From Owenia fusiformis (taxonomy: Eukaryota > Annelida > Polychaeta > Sabellida > Oweniidae), in contig CAIIXF020000005.1 of assembly GCA_903813345.2 (NCBI GenBank), forward strand, positions 4,433,375 to 4,493,374: 60,000 bases of DNA. The letters are read 5' to 3'. The translations under genes were made by a program, and so were the position numbers. Position 1 is the first letter of the stretch. Every line of letters starts with the position of its first letter. Positions 1 to 11,267 of the stretch are shown here, one piece after another. The notes beneath the pieces are model-generated. The model saw only the letters and a list, made by a program, of their open reading frames with translations, ran no database searches and was not told where the DNA came from.

Positions 1-3000
1 TTGTATCTGCTGGAATGTTTCAATATAGTACCACTTGAGGTGCTCTTTGCAGAAGTGAAAGGCATACGCTGTTGCAATACTGGGGATCACCTTCAACTGT
101 TGTGTCTGGTAGTCAAGAATCTTCACTTCAGGAGCTCTAAAATAAAGGTTCTAAAAAACTCAGAAATTAAATAGTTGACGTTTTTGAATGATGTTTCAGG
201 GATGAAGATTAGACTGAGCAATCTTGGAATTCTCTCCATCATGGCTTAGAGATCCTGGATTCAAGTTACACAAATTCCCTTTCAACTCAAATTTCTTGAA
301 AATGTTCAAGTAAGAAAAGCATGTTACTTATAAACTCAAAAAATAAATAAGAAAGTACACCGTCAGATGCAACATTTGAAAAGCAAAATAACACAAAGCT
401 GTTATTTAAAACATAAACAGGAAAACCTGCTAAGTGGAACAACTTTGGTACCTCTAAAAGTGTTCCACTTGGGACTTAAAGAGGTTAATTTAACACTTAG
501 TAAGTTGGTCTTGGAACTCCGAAAGTGTTTCACTTTTGAGATAGTCCCCTTTACAGGTTTGACCATTTAAACTAGATAAAATCTGCATCATACCCTGGTT
601 TTATTTCACCTTGTCTCCTAACTGCACTGTATCTTGTTACAATAGTTGCCCCTACAGCCAGGGAGAAGTAGCAACTATGTGCGATACCCACTCTCACAAG
701 CATCATAGTGGAGTAGTTTGCCTTAGCTGCCCCACTCTTGGTAAATTTGCCATCTTTTGATACCTAAAGCATTTGAGTACTATATAAGCACATGGGCTCA
801 TACCAATTTCAAAAAATAAATTTCCAAAGCCATTTAAATAAGTGTCAAGACAGAAGCAAGGTTCAAAATCCCAAGTAAGTAAAATATATAGCTCTAGAAA
901 TGATATAACAATTATTTGTGCACCAGAACCACAAAAAATTAAGAGTTAGTAAGCTTATTGGTTAGATAGTTAGTAAGCTTTCGTTCTTTCGTCAGGTAGT
1001 GAATGAGTGAGAGCGAGCGAGCAAGCGAGTGAGTTATGTATGCACAAGTATGTAATAAAAGTGTATGAATGTTGTATATAGGGAGTCTACCTGAGCATAT
1101 TTCATCAGCATTTGGTCTCTAGGAATGCGAACATTATTCAAAACAAGAAATCCATTATCTGTTGTTGCCAGTGCCATCTTAGGCCCAATTCCTCCAACTT
1201 CAACTCCTGAATAAAAATATAAGATAATGCTATTGCCTTGCAAGGGTTCTTGTTGGTATATCATTCAAAATATTGTTCTCATATGTAACATATGTCCAAA
1301 ATACTGTTTATAACTGTTGAAACTTCACTTTGTCATTATAATCTCTATTCATAATATTTTACAGTAGTAGCAGGGGCGTAGGAAGGTGTAAATTCAACAC
1401 TACGCCAAAAAATCCCGCCAAAACTATGAAACAATTGTGTCAAATCTTCTATATCAAAACGCCTATTTTATGCTCGTTAAACGTCATTTTATGGCAATAG
1501 AATGCAATGTTTTCATAACCTAAATGTGAACGGAAATGTATGCATTTGTATGGGCGATTGGTCATACGTATAGGTTGCGTTTCGATTTTATATGCAAACT
1601 TAAAATCCTTGATGCCCCTTTTAATGTGCTTAAAATGTTCGAATGATTTTCATCATTTAAAATCACCATGGAAAATCACAAATCATTCTCACTTTTCTTA
1701 TGTCTCGAACAATGAGAGATTTTTTATCATTTACGAATAATTAAATTGAGATATATAGTATTGTCTGATTCCTTCGTGTACCGTGCAATACGACACGTAC
1801 AGATTAAAGAATCTAGCTTGATCAATTGATTTAAAGAAACGCATTCGTGATCAATGAAACAATGAACCCTAATGTCTGCAACCTTTTTTATAACACTAAT
1901 TTGCAAGATCAAATAAACTGCCCACCACAAAGGTCAAATCGAGGTCAACATGACTTAGGGGGTTGCCAAAAATGTTATATTTCCTAATATAAAACAATAA
2001 TCTATTATCTTTCAAATGAAATAAAAATTTAGGTAATAGCTTTTCTAGAACTGAAATCGATGGAACGCGTATTTGAATAATCAACATTTTCAAGTTGTTT
2101 TTGTCTTTAACATTCATATTTCAAGAAGTACTACCAATAACAATTGGTGATTTAGTAAGAAAATAGATAATTGCTGACTTAACTATAATTTCTGTCTATG
2201 ATTTTGCCTATAAATCGATATAGTGAAATTGAAAAATTGGGGGTAGGGGAGAATAAAAAAATATACATCTCATTCAAAGAGGTTCATCATTATAATTAAA
2301 CGATACCACTGTCAGTTTAGATAGGCATTACAGAACATGCGCAAAAAAATGCAAAGGTATTCATCAAGTAGCTTTTGAAAAAAAACTGTTTTTTCTCAAA
2401 TTTGTGAAGAGAACGCGAATCACGAATATTTGGCGAAATTGTATTTTAGTTTTTAAATCCATAAGATAGTCAATAGTGGCTTGAATATCATGAAATAAAG
2501 CATGTTACTTTGCATTTTCTACTGTATTAGAACTATAGAAACAAGGTAACTTTCAATATTTTATTTTTCAAAAAGTGTCATTTATCTGTGGCCCAGATTA
2601 GAAAAATAACAGAGGCACAAAAACCATGCAAAAGAGTACTATTGAAAAAAACGAGCATATCATATGGTATCCACAAAACATTTCTTTAGGCTAGTGTACT
2701 CGAGATTACTTTTGCACAATACAATGAGAAAATATGAATAAAGAACATAGGAAAATTATTAAGCCTTTTTATTCTCACTTTTCAACACTACGCACTGGCG
2801 TTTTGGCGTACATTGTTCCTACGCCACTGAGTAGTATATTTCACTGGTACAGCACTCTTAGGAATTAAGTTGCAAAATGTCACCACCTGCCATTTGTTGC
2901 TTTTGTTACAGACACTGAACTCTGAATGTCAACCGCTGGACACAGTCACAAAAAAAGTTAGAGACCATGACAATATGTCACCACTTGTGGTGGTGACAGA

Positions 3001-5929
3001 ACTAGATCTGTTTCGGTAAAAAATGTCAGAACCCTGATCATGCTGATGACACCATTTTTCTTTCCCTTATTTCATAAGCTGTGAACAGAATTTCCATGAC
3101 ACTTTTATTACAAATGTGTAGATTTTCTTAAACATATGATGCTGACACACGATTGTGATAAAATGTAATGGAGATTTTGCCTTAAACTCCTGAAACAAGG
3201 AAAAAAGAAAAATCGTACCTTCAAGGTTCCACTAATGGATCCACTTCAGTAACTAGTTGATGTTAATGGTTATCTACCTGGTAAAGGTTTCCACGTGTTC
3301 AGATCCCTGAGCTGCACTATGAATGGCTGCATTCCACAATTTTGGTCATCTATGTACAGAGTAGCAAGCAAAACAGCATGGCTACTAGAATGCCCCACTG
3401 AAATACAAAATATGAAGTTATTCGGATGGGTCAATTACATCATAAGTCTCTTGTTTTTCACATGCTATATTACACTTTAGTCATCTATGTACAGGGTGGC
3501 AAGCAAAACAGCATGGCTACTAGAATGCCCCACTGAAATACAAAATATGAAGTTATTCGGATGGATCAATTACATGATAAGTCTCTTGCTTTTCACATGC
3601 TATATTACACTTTAGTCATCTATGTACAGGGTGGCAAGCAAAACAGCATGGCTACTAGAATGCCCCACTGAAATACAAAATATGAAGTTAATCGGATGGG
3701 TCAATTACATCATAAGTCTCTTGTTTTTCTCATGCTATATCGCTATATAACTTTCCAATGATACGTTAAGTGTGGTTACCTATATCAGATCACAATGAAT
3801 GAATTCACATAATACATCCATTTGTGAGAAAACATTTAGAACATGTATACTCTAAACAAACTTACATGATCCAGGCCACCACTTCATTGAGGAATGTTTG
3901 GGGGTTGATATGACAAATTCTTCAGTTGATTTGTCATATCTTGCTTCCATTTCCAATCCTCGTAAAAATGTCCCTGAAATATTTGAAAACCTATATCCAT
4001 TTTTCTCTCCTCTGTTGTGATGACTACAGGGGAGTGAGTTTGCTTAAACTAATGGATAATGTGTAAAATGTCATTTTTGCATCTTTGGACACACCTCAGT
4101 CATGGTTAACATGCATTATATGTGAACATTCCTTAGCACTCTGTTTGTTTACATTACTACAGAATATAACTGGTCATTTCAGTAAGTATGGTAACCTTAT
4201 CCTATGAAGGTTATGTTTCACAGCAAGTTTGGAGGGTGATACTATATACTTTTTACTTTCTACAGACATCAAATAGATACTCATCAGAGGATTGAAGAAT
4301 TAAAAAGTCACAGCAACTTAACCTCATTTGTTTAAAGTGCTCCAAGATGAAGAATTTAGGAAAGTTGTCAACTATTGTTGCATGTTGGAACACTGGGTAT
4401 TTTAGTCATATTCAACGTTTTCATGACCAAAATACCCAGTGTTCCAACATGCAACAATAGTTGACAACTTTCCTAAATATTTTAGCTTGAAGCACTATAA
4501 ACAAATGAGGTTAAGTTGCTGTGACTTTTTATTAATTCAATGTTTGAAAAGATTATTTTAGTGCAAATAAGCACTTGGAATAAACTTGATGTGATACAAT
4601 TTTTGAGTTTTATTTCTAAACAAATGGAAAATATCTAGTATAATTACCATGGCCAAGTTCAGTTTGCGCATAGGTACCAAGTATTTTGTGATCAATGGCT
4701 AGAGGGAGCCACTTGTCATGTTGTTCTTTATTACCAAGTCGCTCGATTGCAGGTATAAACATGACTTTGTGAACAAACATGGCAATATCCGAGAAGCACC
4801 ACCTAAAACCAAAACTCTTTTTGTTACTTTTTCACATATTTAAGTTCTGTATTTTAACCAAAAACTAGAGGCTGTGAAATTAATCAAAACAAAATCATGA
4901 TTTGATTTTATAAATATTTAACTCCGAATGGAACTGATTTGGGATAACAGATGTAAGAAGAACACAAGAGCCATATTGAACTTGACTCTGTTTTTTTTTA
5001 TTATATCTTGGTTACCGCCATATTTGGCGAGCAATACATCAATGGTATATTCCGTATTTTACACTCGAAGACAGGGCCAGAAACCCCTCCTTGGAGGAGC
5101 CCTGTGTTCTTTTATGTGCACAGGTACACAGACATACAGGTACACACCACAGCCTTTAATACGAGTCATGAACCACTCAGTCAAACACCCAGAATTACAC
5201 TGCTATACTTACATGATTGCATTATTTTCATCCATTATATCCCAGTCGTGTTCAGCTTTTAGCTGTTCAATCCTCAACCCACGTGCAATGGCAGCCTCAT
5301 AGCGTTCCTCATGGGACATAAATATAATGTTTCTCCGATTTATCTGTGGATCATCTCCAATTTGTTTCTCTGTTTGTAAAAAGTAGAAACCTTCAGCTGA
5401 CATTAGCAATGGACATTACTGTACATCAGTTCAAACATATATTTGAGTTTCAAATGTTTAAAATATAATGTATTCGGTGTTTACAGTAGGGTCAGTCAAT
5501 TTAGTGAGTCCCAGACACTATATTATTTTAAAGTCTGTCCCACACATAAAAATTGTGTCCCCCCAAAAATTGAAAGGTTAAAAGTACACTTTCACTTTCT
5601 TTATATTCATTATAACATGCAAATGTATCACTCTTCAAAATTTGAGTAACCATAGAGATAAGATCGATTAACATTAAATTTAAATAATCAATTAATCAAA
5701 AAAACTAGTTTCACAAATATCTACGTCCCAGGGGAAGTAGTCAAACATTCTTTCCAACCCAGCATCAAAATTTTGCTTAATAACTACATTAATGAACACC
5801 CAGATAGTACTTACGTCTGATACGCCTCTGGTTGGTCGCCTCAGGACTTCCATCTAACATGTGAGTGACATCTATAGAACGAAATGTTGCTGTGTCCCGC
5901 TCCACTTGTATATCAGGGTTCACTGACAT
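1..5929 (-). CDS. ACOX1: Peroxisomal acyl-CoA oxidase, ACOX1-like (5' part, continues past left edge)
   Basis: Flavoenzyme that catalyses the first, H2O2-producing step of peroxisomal beta-oxidation. Eight coding exons in transcript order: 5815-5929 (ATG at 5929), 5213-5369, 4648-4802, 3866-3973, 3278-3397, 1091-1206, 594-763 and 1-136 (open at the edge). They give about 359 residues in one frame with every junction in phase; animal ACOX1 is about 660 aa, so the C-terminal half, the catalytic Glu and the PTS1 signal lie outside. Visible hallmarks are [10 protein letters not shown] around residue 138, whose Thr binds FAD in the family, KWWPGS at 173-178 with the FAD-contacting Gly, [15 protein letters not shown] near 243-257, and LDYQTQQLK. 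The N-terminus ([12 protein letters not shown]) resembles that of mammalian ACOX1. Intron 5 holds a 1.46-kb transposon and a partial exon triplication. Paralogue assignment (ACOX1 rather than ACOX2/3) rests on motif similarity only. Confidence 0.93.
418..568. repeat. Copy of pogo/Tigger-like 'aaaacctg...gtgttcc' repeat in ACOX intron 7
   Basis: Contains the tgttccact, ttggaactc and gtgtttcactt blocks and the acaggtttgacc end that recur at 20793-20940. A degraded copy of the same dispersed family. Confidence 0.5.
1371..2829. mobile_element. Non-autonomous hAT-like element in ACOX intron 5
   Basis: The ends are imperfect inverted repeats of the form cag[g/t]ggcgtaggaa, followed at both ends by an inverted 'ttcaacactacgc' block. 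The flanks agtagtag (1363-1370) and agtagtat (2830-2837) match at 7 of 8 positions, as expected for an aged 8-bp target-site duplication of the hAT superfamily. Length 1459 bp. No transposase-like reading frame is visible; the short ORFs inside are not protein-like. Confidence 0.65.
2878..2998. repeat. Short fragment of dispersed 'GTGACATTTTGC' repeat family
   Basis: Reverse-orientation fragment with 'aaaatgtcaccacctgcc' and 'gacaatatgtcaccac'. The family also occurs near 17053, 22015, 30035, 38566, 39063 and 41330. Confidence 0.55.
3346..3750. repeat. 135-bp tandem repeat, 3 copies, made of half of ACOX exon 5 plus intron
   Basis: Units at 3346-3480, 3481-3615 and 3616-3750. On the minus strand each contains the exon 5 acceptor, the first 52 coding bases of exon 5 and about 83 bp of upstream intron. 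Only the unit at 3346 continues into the rest of the exon (to the donor at 3277). The two extra copies keep the acceptor and the reading frame; two exon differences from the real exon are synonymous (Ala and Thr codons). They then run into an in-frame TAA with no obvious donor. They are therefore decoy acceptors lying just upstream of the true one. Confidence 0.9.
4292..4540. repeat. Near-perfect long hairpin (about 2 x 115 bp) in ACOX intron 3
   Basis: The left arm (about 4292-4409) is repeated in reverse complement at about 4422-4540, with a loop of only about 12 bp. The arms differ by a few substitutions and small indels. A foldback/MITE-type insertion is likely; no target-site duplication was identified with certainty. 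Confidence 0.85.
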
Positions 5930-6992
5930 AACTGACTAGACTCTCTGAAAATGTTGAGTTTACCAGTTATAATGATATCAATATCTATGCATATTCAAAT
6001 GCTCTACACTTTTCGTCCCCTTGCAAGAGATTGGGCAGCTGTCTGATTCCTATCAAAGATCTTGGAAAAGATTCTCCCTGGTCCCTTGTCACCTTACTTT
6101 CTAGATTTTGTTTGACCGAAGCTCAATATGACTGAGACTAGAGCAGATTTTTTGGGAATATAGTCGACAAATACAAAGTATATAAAGTGAGGAATCTAAA
6201 CCTTTTTAGAGCTAGAAAAATAACAGACTTTCTTCGGGGCATTTACATCCTCAAAAGTATGAGGCACAACCAAGGGATGTCATCGAGTAATTTGGACAAT
6301 GTGTCAGAGAAGGTTGCCTGTGTAACAATGATCTGATTTGTTGATTGAATGTAGACACATGGGAATCCCTGAAAATTTTCATCCAGTGACAACAAAATTC
6401 ACTTGAGATTTTACTTGAGAATTTGCGAGAATTAGCACAATTTCAAGTGATCAGAATAATCTTTGGACTCTTGAGCAAGGTATGAAGTTAACCTTTTAAT
6501 AGATTGGATGTCCTACAGACCTCTGAGATAAAAAAAAATGGAGGTTTACATTGAGAGTAATCTGAGTAATACATGGCGGTTTCAAAATTTCTAAAAACGC
6601 GAATTGTGTATGTCAAGCATTTGCTTCAAATTCTTTTGTTCCTCCCAGGTTGACAGGCCTGCGTATCTGAACCTAATGTCCAGTTCATATACCAAGGGAA
6701 AAGTAATATGGAGCTCTGAGCTTCTATATTGAGCCTGATAGTACTTTTCCCTTGACCACGGTAGTTGGAAGTTCAATACAATAAGTAATAAGTAATTAAT
6801 ATCAGGTTAGGAAGATCCATGTAGAATTTCATTTCTACATGGATACTGCACATGCGTCCCGCAATGTGATTGGTCATAAGGCGAACCAGAGATCATTTTA
6901 CAAATTTTGCAGTGCTTACATTCACAGTATTATCTTGCCATAGTAGCAAGATTGAAGTATGAAATATGTTTTCTAGATCCTTTAGGGTGTTA
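5930..6992. other. Upstream flank of ACOX, no gene seen
   Basis: No protein-like frame on either strand. It should contain the ACOX 5' UTR and promoter, but no TATA box or other motif is convincing. Small inverted repeats are present: a 12-bp stem atccatgtagaa / ttctacatggat at about 6812-6845, and accaagggaaaagta / tacttttccctt between about 6690 and 6755. Confidence 0.5.
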
Positions 6993-7293
6993 CACTGGAA
7001 GATCTGGGGGGAGGGGCAGGTCCCCCTTGGGTGGACCCAGAAAAAAAATTGGGCCCAAAAAACATTTGGGTCCAAAAAAGCCTTTTTGGTCATTTCTGGG
7101 CCTAAGGCCTTATTTAAGGCCTTATTTTTTGATTTCAGGCCAAATTTTAAAGAAAATGGGCCTCAAAATTTCAAAATTTGGGCCCACTTTGAGGTTTTAG
7201 GGACCCAAAAAATTTTTCCACGCAATTGCTGACGTTTTTTTCTCTGACCTGAAATTTGCCCCCCCCCCTTGTTGGTTCCCAGATCCGCCCCTG
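6993..7293. mobile_element. Short hAT-like MITE with GGATC-type ends
   Basis: The left end cactggaagatctggg and the right end (reverse complement caggggcggatctggg) match at 12 of 16 positions without gaps. The interior is low-complexity (runs of g, a and 'gggccc' blocks). The hexamer gtgtta lies directly on both sides (6987-6992, 7294-7299), compatible with a degraded target-site duplication. Confidence 0.5.
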
Positions 7294-7694
7294 GTGTTAT
7301 CTCAGGGGTGCCATCCCAGGCCTGTATGACTGCCAAAACTCAAAAATCATGTTTAAGATGTGTATTGTCATTTTGAAAAACATCAATATTTTTGAAAAAG
7401 ATTCCACACTTGAAGTTTAAGATCCAGCTGGAAAGTAAGATTTTGGTAAAAAGTTGCTATAGGCCTACCTGCACATGTTATTTTCTGGTACAAAACTAAG
7501 TATGAAAGCATGTGTATATTTCCTTGCTTGTTTCAAGAAAGTATCATTACATTGTCTACTTTTAGTAAACCTGGAAACAGGTCAATGGTAGCTCCTGTGT
7601 TGCTTGGAAACTTTGAAAGAAAATTTGGAAAAATAGAAAGTGTGAAATATCAGAATTTCCTGGAGTTCCCATTGACCTCTTACCAGATATACTA

Positions 7695-8925
7695 AAACCA
7701 GAACAACGGCAACGCCAAAGCGTAGCGAATCCCATCGAACAGAAATGACTGGCATTTTTACAAACAAAATATATAGCAAATATCATAAAATAACACACAT
7801 AAGAAAGGCCACCATTTTCAAAATGGTTGCTCACTAGCCAAGCTGTCATCAGAAGAAGTAATATGCTTTTTTTTATAGTATTCACATACCAAATATGAAC
7901 AAAATCGCTCCACTACTTTTCGAATAATGGTAAAATACTTCAAAATGGTGGCCATTTTTCAAAATGGCCGCCTTCTACCAAAAGTGTCATAAACAGTGTG
8001 CCGTGCTTATAGTATTCATATACCAAATATGAACAAAATGACTCCACTACTTTTCAAGTTACAGCAAAAATCGTTAAATAGCGAGTAAAGGCCGAGTAAA
8101 TTACGTTTAAATGGCGGCCATTTTTCAAAATGGCCGCCTTCTACCAAAAGTGTCATTAGACAGGGTACCATGCTTATTATTATTATTATTATATCTTGGT
8201 TACCGCCATCTTATAGTATTCACATACCAAATATGAACAAAATCGCTCCACTACTTTTTGAGTTATAGGAAAATAATTTAAAATGGCGACCATTTTTCAA
8301 AATGGCTGCCTTCTACCAAAAGTGTCATTAGACAGTGTGCCATGCTTATAGTATTCACATACCAAATATGAACAAAATCGCTCCACTACTTTTTGAGTTA
8401 TAGGAAAATATGTTAAAATGGTGGCCATTTTTCAAAATGGCGGCCATATTTCAAAATGGCTGCCTACTACCAAAAATGTCATTAGACAATGAGTCATGCT
8501 TATAGTATTCACATACCAAATATGAACAAAATCGATCCACTACATCTTGAGTTACAGCAAAAATCGTAAAATAACGAGTAAAGGCCGCCATTTTTCAAGA
8601 TGGCTGCCATGTGCTTCTTTAATATCTACATTTTTAGCTTCATCAAAGTCCTATATAATTTTTTTACATTTAAAACATATTGCTATTAGTTTTACATATT
8701 GCACCTAAATTACTGTAAAATTGGCACTAAAATGGCCGCCATTTTTAAATGAGCGGCCATTTTGAAAATGGGCTTTCGAGCAAAAACTTCTACCCCCATA
8801 GGGTATATGTGTACAAAATATGAACAAAATCGGGCCAACGGTATTTGAGTTATTGCCCGAACGGACGGACGGACGGACGGAGGCGTTCCCTATATCCCTC
8901 CGAACTTCGTTCGATGGGATAATAA
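7695..8925. mobile_element. Pearl/CvA-like (Helentron-type, non-autonomous) element with tandem core and (ACGG)n
   Basis: Terminal inverted repeats atcccatcgaac (ending 7740) and gttcgatgggat (8909-8920). The core is a tandem array of roughly 150-200-bp units, each with 'ccaaatatgaacaaaatcg' and 'tttttcaaaatgg', followed by a (ACGG)n tract at 8858-8884. This TIR, satellite core and ACGG microsatellite architecture is that of the pearl/CvA elements of bivalves and of Helentron-associated elements. A second copy lies at 59298-60000. Confidence 0.65.
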
Positions 8926-9355
8926 GACAATGTTATGATACTTTCCTGAAAAAAGCACAGAGCCGGAGCCAGATCCAGCCCCTATTGGTAGTAATCTTAG
9001 GCTCAAAGAATAAATGGGAAGATAAGACACAAACCAAAAATGGTACATCAAAAAAATGACCACCCAAAAATATGATGCTCGTAATGACATGAATGACCTT
9101 TATCTTTTCCATCTCTCAAACATTGAGTGATCAATATTTACCCTGTAATCTCTTCTTTATGTATTAGTTAGAATGGTTGCATGATATCAATTATTGACGC
9201 TTTAAATCGAATTTCTCCGGGACATTTATTTCAAATTTTCAGAGCGTAAAGATAATGGAGTGCTTCGGTAATTTCCGGCAGTGTCCGATGTTGTTTGTCT
9301 CTCAAATTATGTCACATCGCAACAAACAGCCAATGAAAGTAAAGGATCTCGTAGC
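8926..9355. other. Intergenic, nothing recognised
   Basis: No coding-like frame and no clear repeat boundaries. The open frames here are short and not protein-like. Confidence 0.4.
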
Positions 9356-9363
9356 CTAACAAG

Positions 9364-9813
9364 TAGTGTTGTCGCGATTAATCGATACATCGCGATATAC
9401 ATCGCCAAAGATGATTCTGGCGATGCATCGATGTCTGAAACAAAACATCGATGTTTTTGAAAAAAATTAATTTGCTAAAAATCACCCTTTCTTATCTTAT
9501 TTTGACGCAAATCGCTTACCTTTCTCATGTCTTATTTCATTTTCCAATGTTTTCTGATAAATATTTCACTTTAAAACTGCTTTAGCTAGTCGAAATGAAC
9601 CATTAATCTAAAAAAATTACTTTACTTTCATTTCACCCTTACTAGAAGTTCCCGGATGTACCGGATGTTCGGTATTTTAGTGCATTAGCGTTCGGTATTT
9701 CAGTGCACTTTTCTCGGACTTTTTCTCGATGTACATCGCGATGTGCATCGATGTTTACTACTGAATATTGCCGATGCATCGATGTACAATTATGGCACAT
9801 CGCGACAACACTA
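9364..9813. mobile_element. 450-bp hAT MITE with perfect 8-bp target-site duplication
   Basis: Perfect 15-bp terminal inverted repeats tagtgttgtcgcgat (9364-9378) and atcgcgacaacacta (9799-9813). They are flanked by identical 8-bp direct repeats ctaacaag (9356-9363 and 9814-9821). The subterminal regions are packed with catcgatg motifs. TIR and 8-bp duplication place it in hAT. No transposase. Confidence 0.92.
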
Positions 9814-10019
9814 CTAACAAGCCGTTGTTATTGTTTCTACAGGATCTTAAAGAAACATCGTGGGGTTTCTCGATAATCTCTGATGTGACGTCATCTGGAG
9901 TGGTACATTTGACTTCGGGAATAAACATTTGAACAACAAAAATAGTCAAAGCATTCCATTAAATATACGCTCGTTTATTTTACGCTTTTATGAACAGACG
10001 CTTTCTTGAATGTGTGGTT

Positions 10020-11267
10020 TTAGTGATTGGAGATGTAAGCTAACAACAGTACGCATCGTTTGAGGAATTCAAGGAAATATAAATTTTCGGATGATTTTAG
10101 GTCTTGTCCTTGAGTATATTTATTGAGCCTAGACACCACGAAGATGTAATCTGGCAGAGGTCCGTGGAAAAAAGCAAGGACATTAACACATGCCTTCATA
10201 CTTCTATTATTACTTTTTCCGTAAAGGCTAGAGTGTCGGTACGGGAGACTTTGCTGTGTTGACACGCCAGAGAACCGACAAATAAATTGTCTGCACTTTA
10301 GCCCTAGTCTACCCCTCCTAACACTGTAAAACATGCTAAATTCGCAAGCATAGTGATTTGGCCTTTATTTGCCTGGATGTTAAATCGCAAATTTAAAACT
10401 GTGTATTTTCCTGAGTAATGTTGATGAATTAGTGGAACAAATGAAGAATAATCTACTGGTGCACATTATTTTCTAATTGTGTTTTGTTTATTTATGTTAT
10501 ATTTCTAAAAGTCGTATTTGAATGCATTTGTTTGTTTCAACACTACATGCTGGGTTATAAACAATGAAACATGTACAATAGCGATCGCCAAAAATCGCCT
10601 TTCAGTCGGCAGGGGGGATGTGACATACATGTAACTTAAGCAACCCAACCCAAACAAACTTTTTTAGTACAAAAATTGATGCAACTTGCTTCAAACATCG
10701 GGCTTCAAACTTGAGCCAGAAGCTTCAAATAAAGAAGCATTTGAAAGGTATTTTCTTTATCGGATCTATTGTTATTGGTTATGGGGGTTCAGTCGCATCC
10801 ACCTGTAACCAAACCCGTCTGGCCCAGTTATCTACTCCCGACCTCGTAGATCTGGGCCAGACAATGTCCAATGCAAAAAAGGGGGGATTTACTCCGGAAA
10901 AAACACACTGGTTTTTCAATGTATAATACGTGCTGATAAATGAATAAACATCAAAAAATCACTTACGTGTTTGTTCCTTGTATCAAACTTTGTATTTATA
11001 CTAGGTTTCCATAGCTGGATGACGGCTAATAAATAAGAATGAAACGATTAAATGCAGCAAAAAGAAAAATTCTTCTGCAATCTGTTCGTGATCTCGTAGA
11101 ATATCGAGAAGTCTCGGCTTCATATTTCGTTCAGTGCTACATTTGGTCAGTTCAACAAATTGAAAAATCGTATTTAATGTCCACCATATTTCTTTCCAGT
11201 CTAAATACAACATAGATGCGTCTGTTTTATAAAGTTCTCTACGTTTTGATAACAAATCTGTTGAACA
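10020..11267 (-). CDS. Possible small two-exon gene of unknown function
   Basis: Two protein-like frames. Putative exon about 11002-11267 follows an acceptor-like TTTGTTCAACAG and encodes a Trp- and Leu-rich stretch (LDWKEIWWTLNTIFQF, then LLDILRDHEQIAEEFFFLL). A GTATAA at its end could be a donor. Putative second exon 10020-about 10325 follows TTTTACAG in matching phase and ends in TAA. A minus-strand AATAAA lies at 9974-9979. No start codon is assigned: the first exon opens without ATG in the visible part. I recognise no family. Codon-like composition and phase agreement are the only support, and both could be chance. Confidence 0.2.

Noticed and set aside
4928-5302. 124-codon plus-strand open frame
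   Set aside because: It runs antisense to ACOX exon 2 and into an intron; the minus strand carries the family-matching protein.
7562-7885. 107-codon minus-strand open frame
   Set aside because: It overlaps the left end of the pearl/CvA-like element and a related frame recurs in the copy at 59280-59570; repeat-derived.
9880-9900. CRE-like TGACGTCA as an RAB24 or ACOX promoter element
   Set aside because: A single 8-bp motif more than 3.9 kb from either start codon is not evidence of a promoter.
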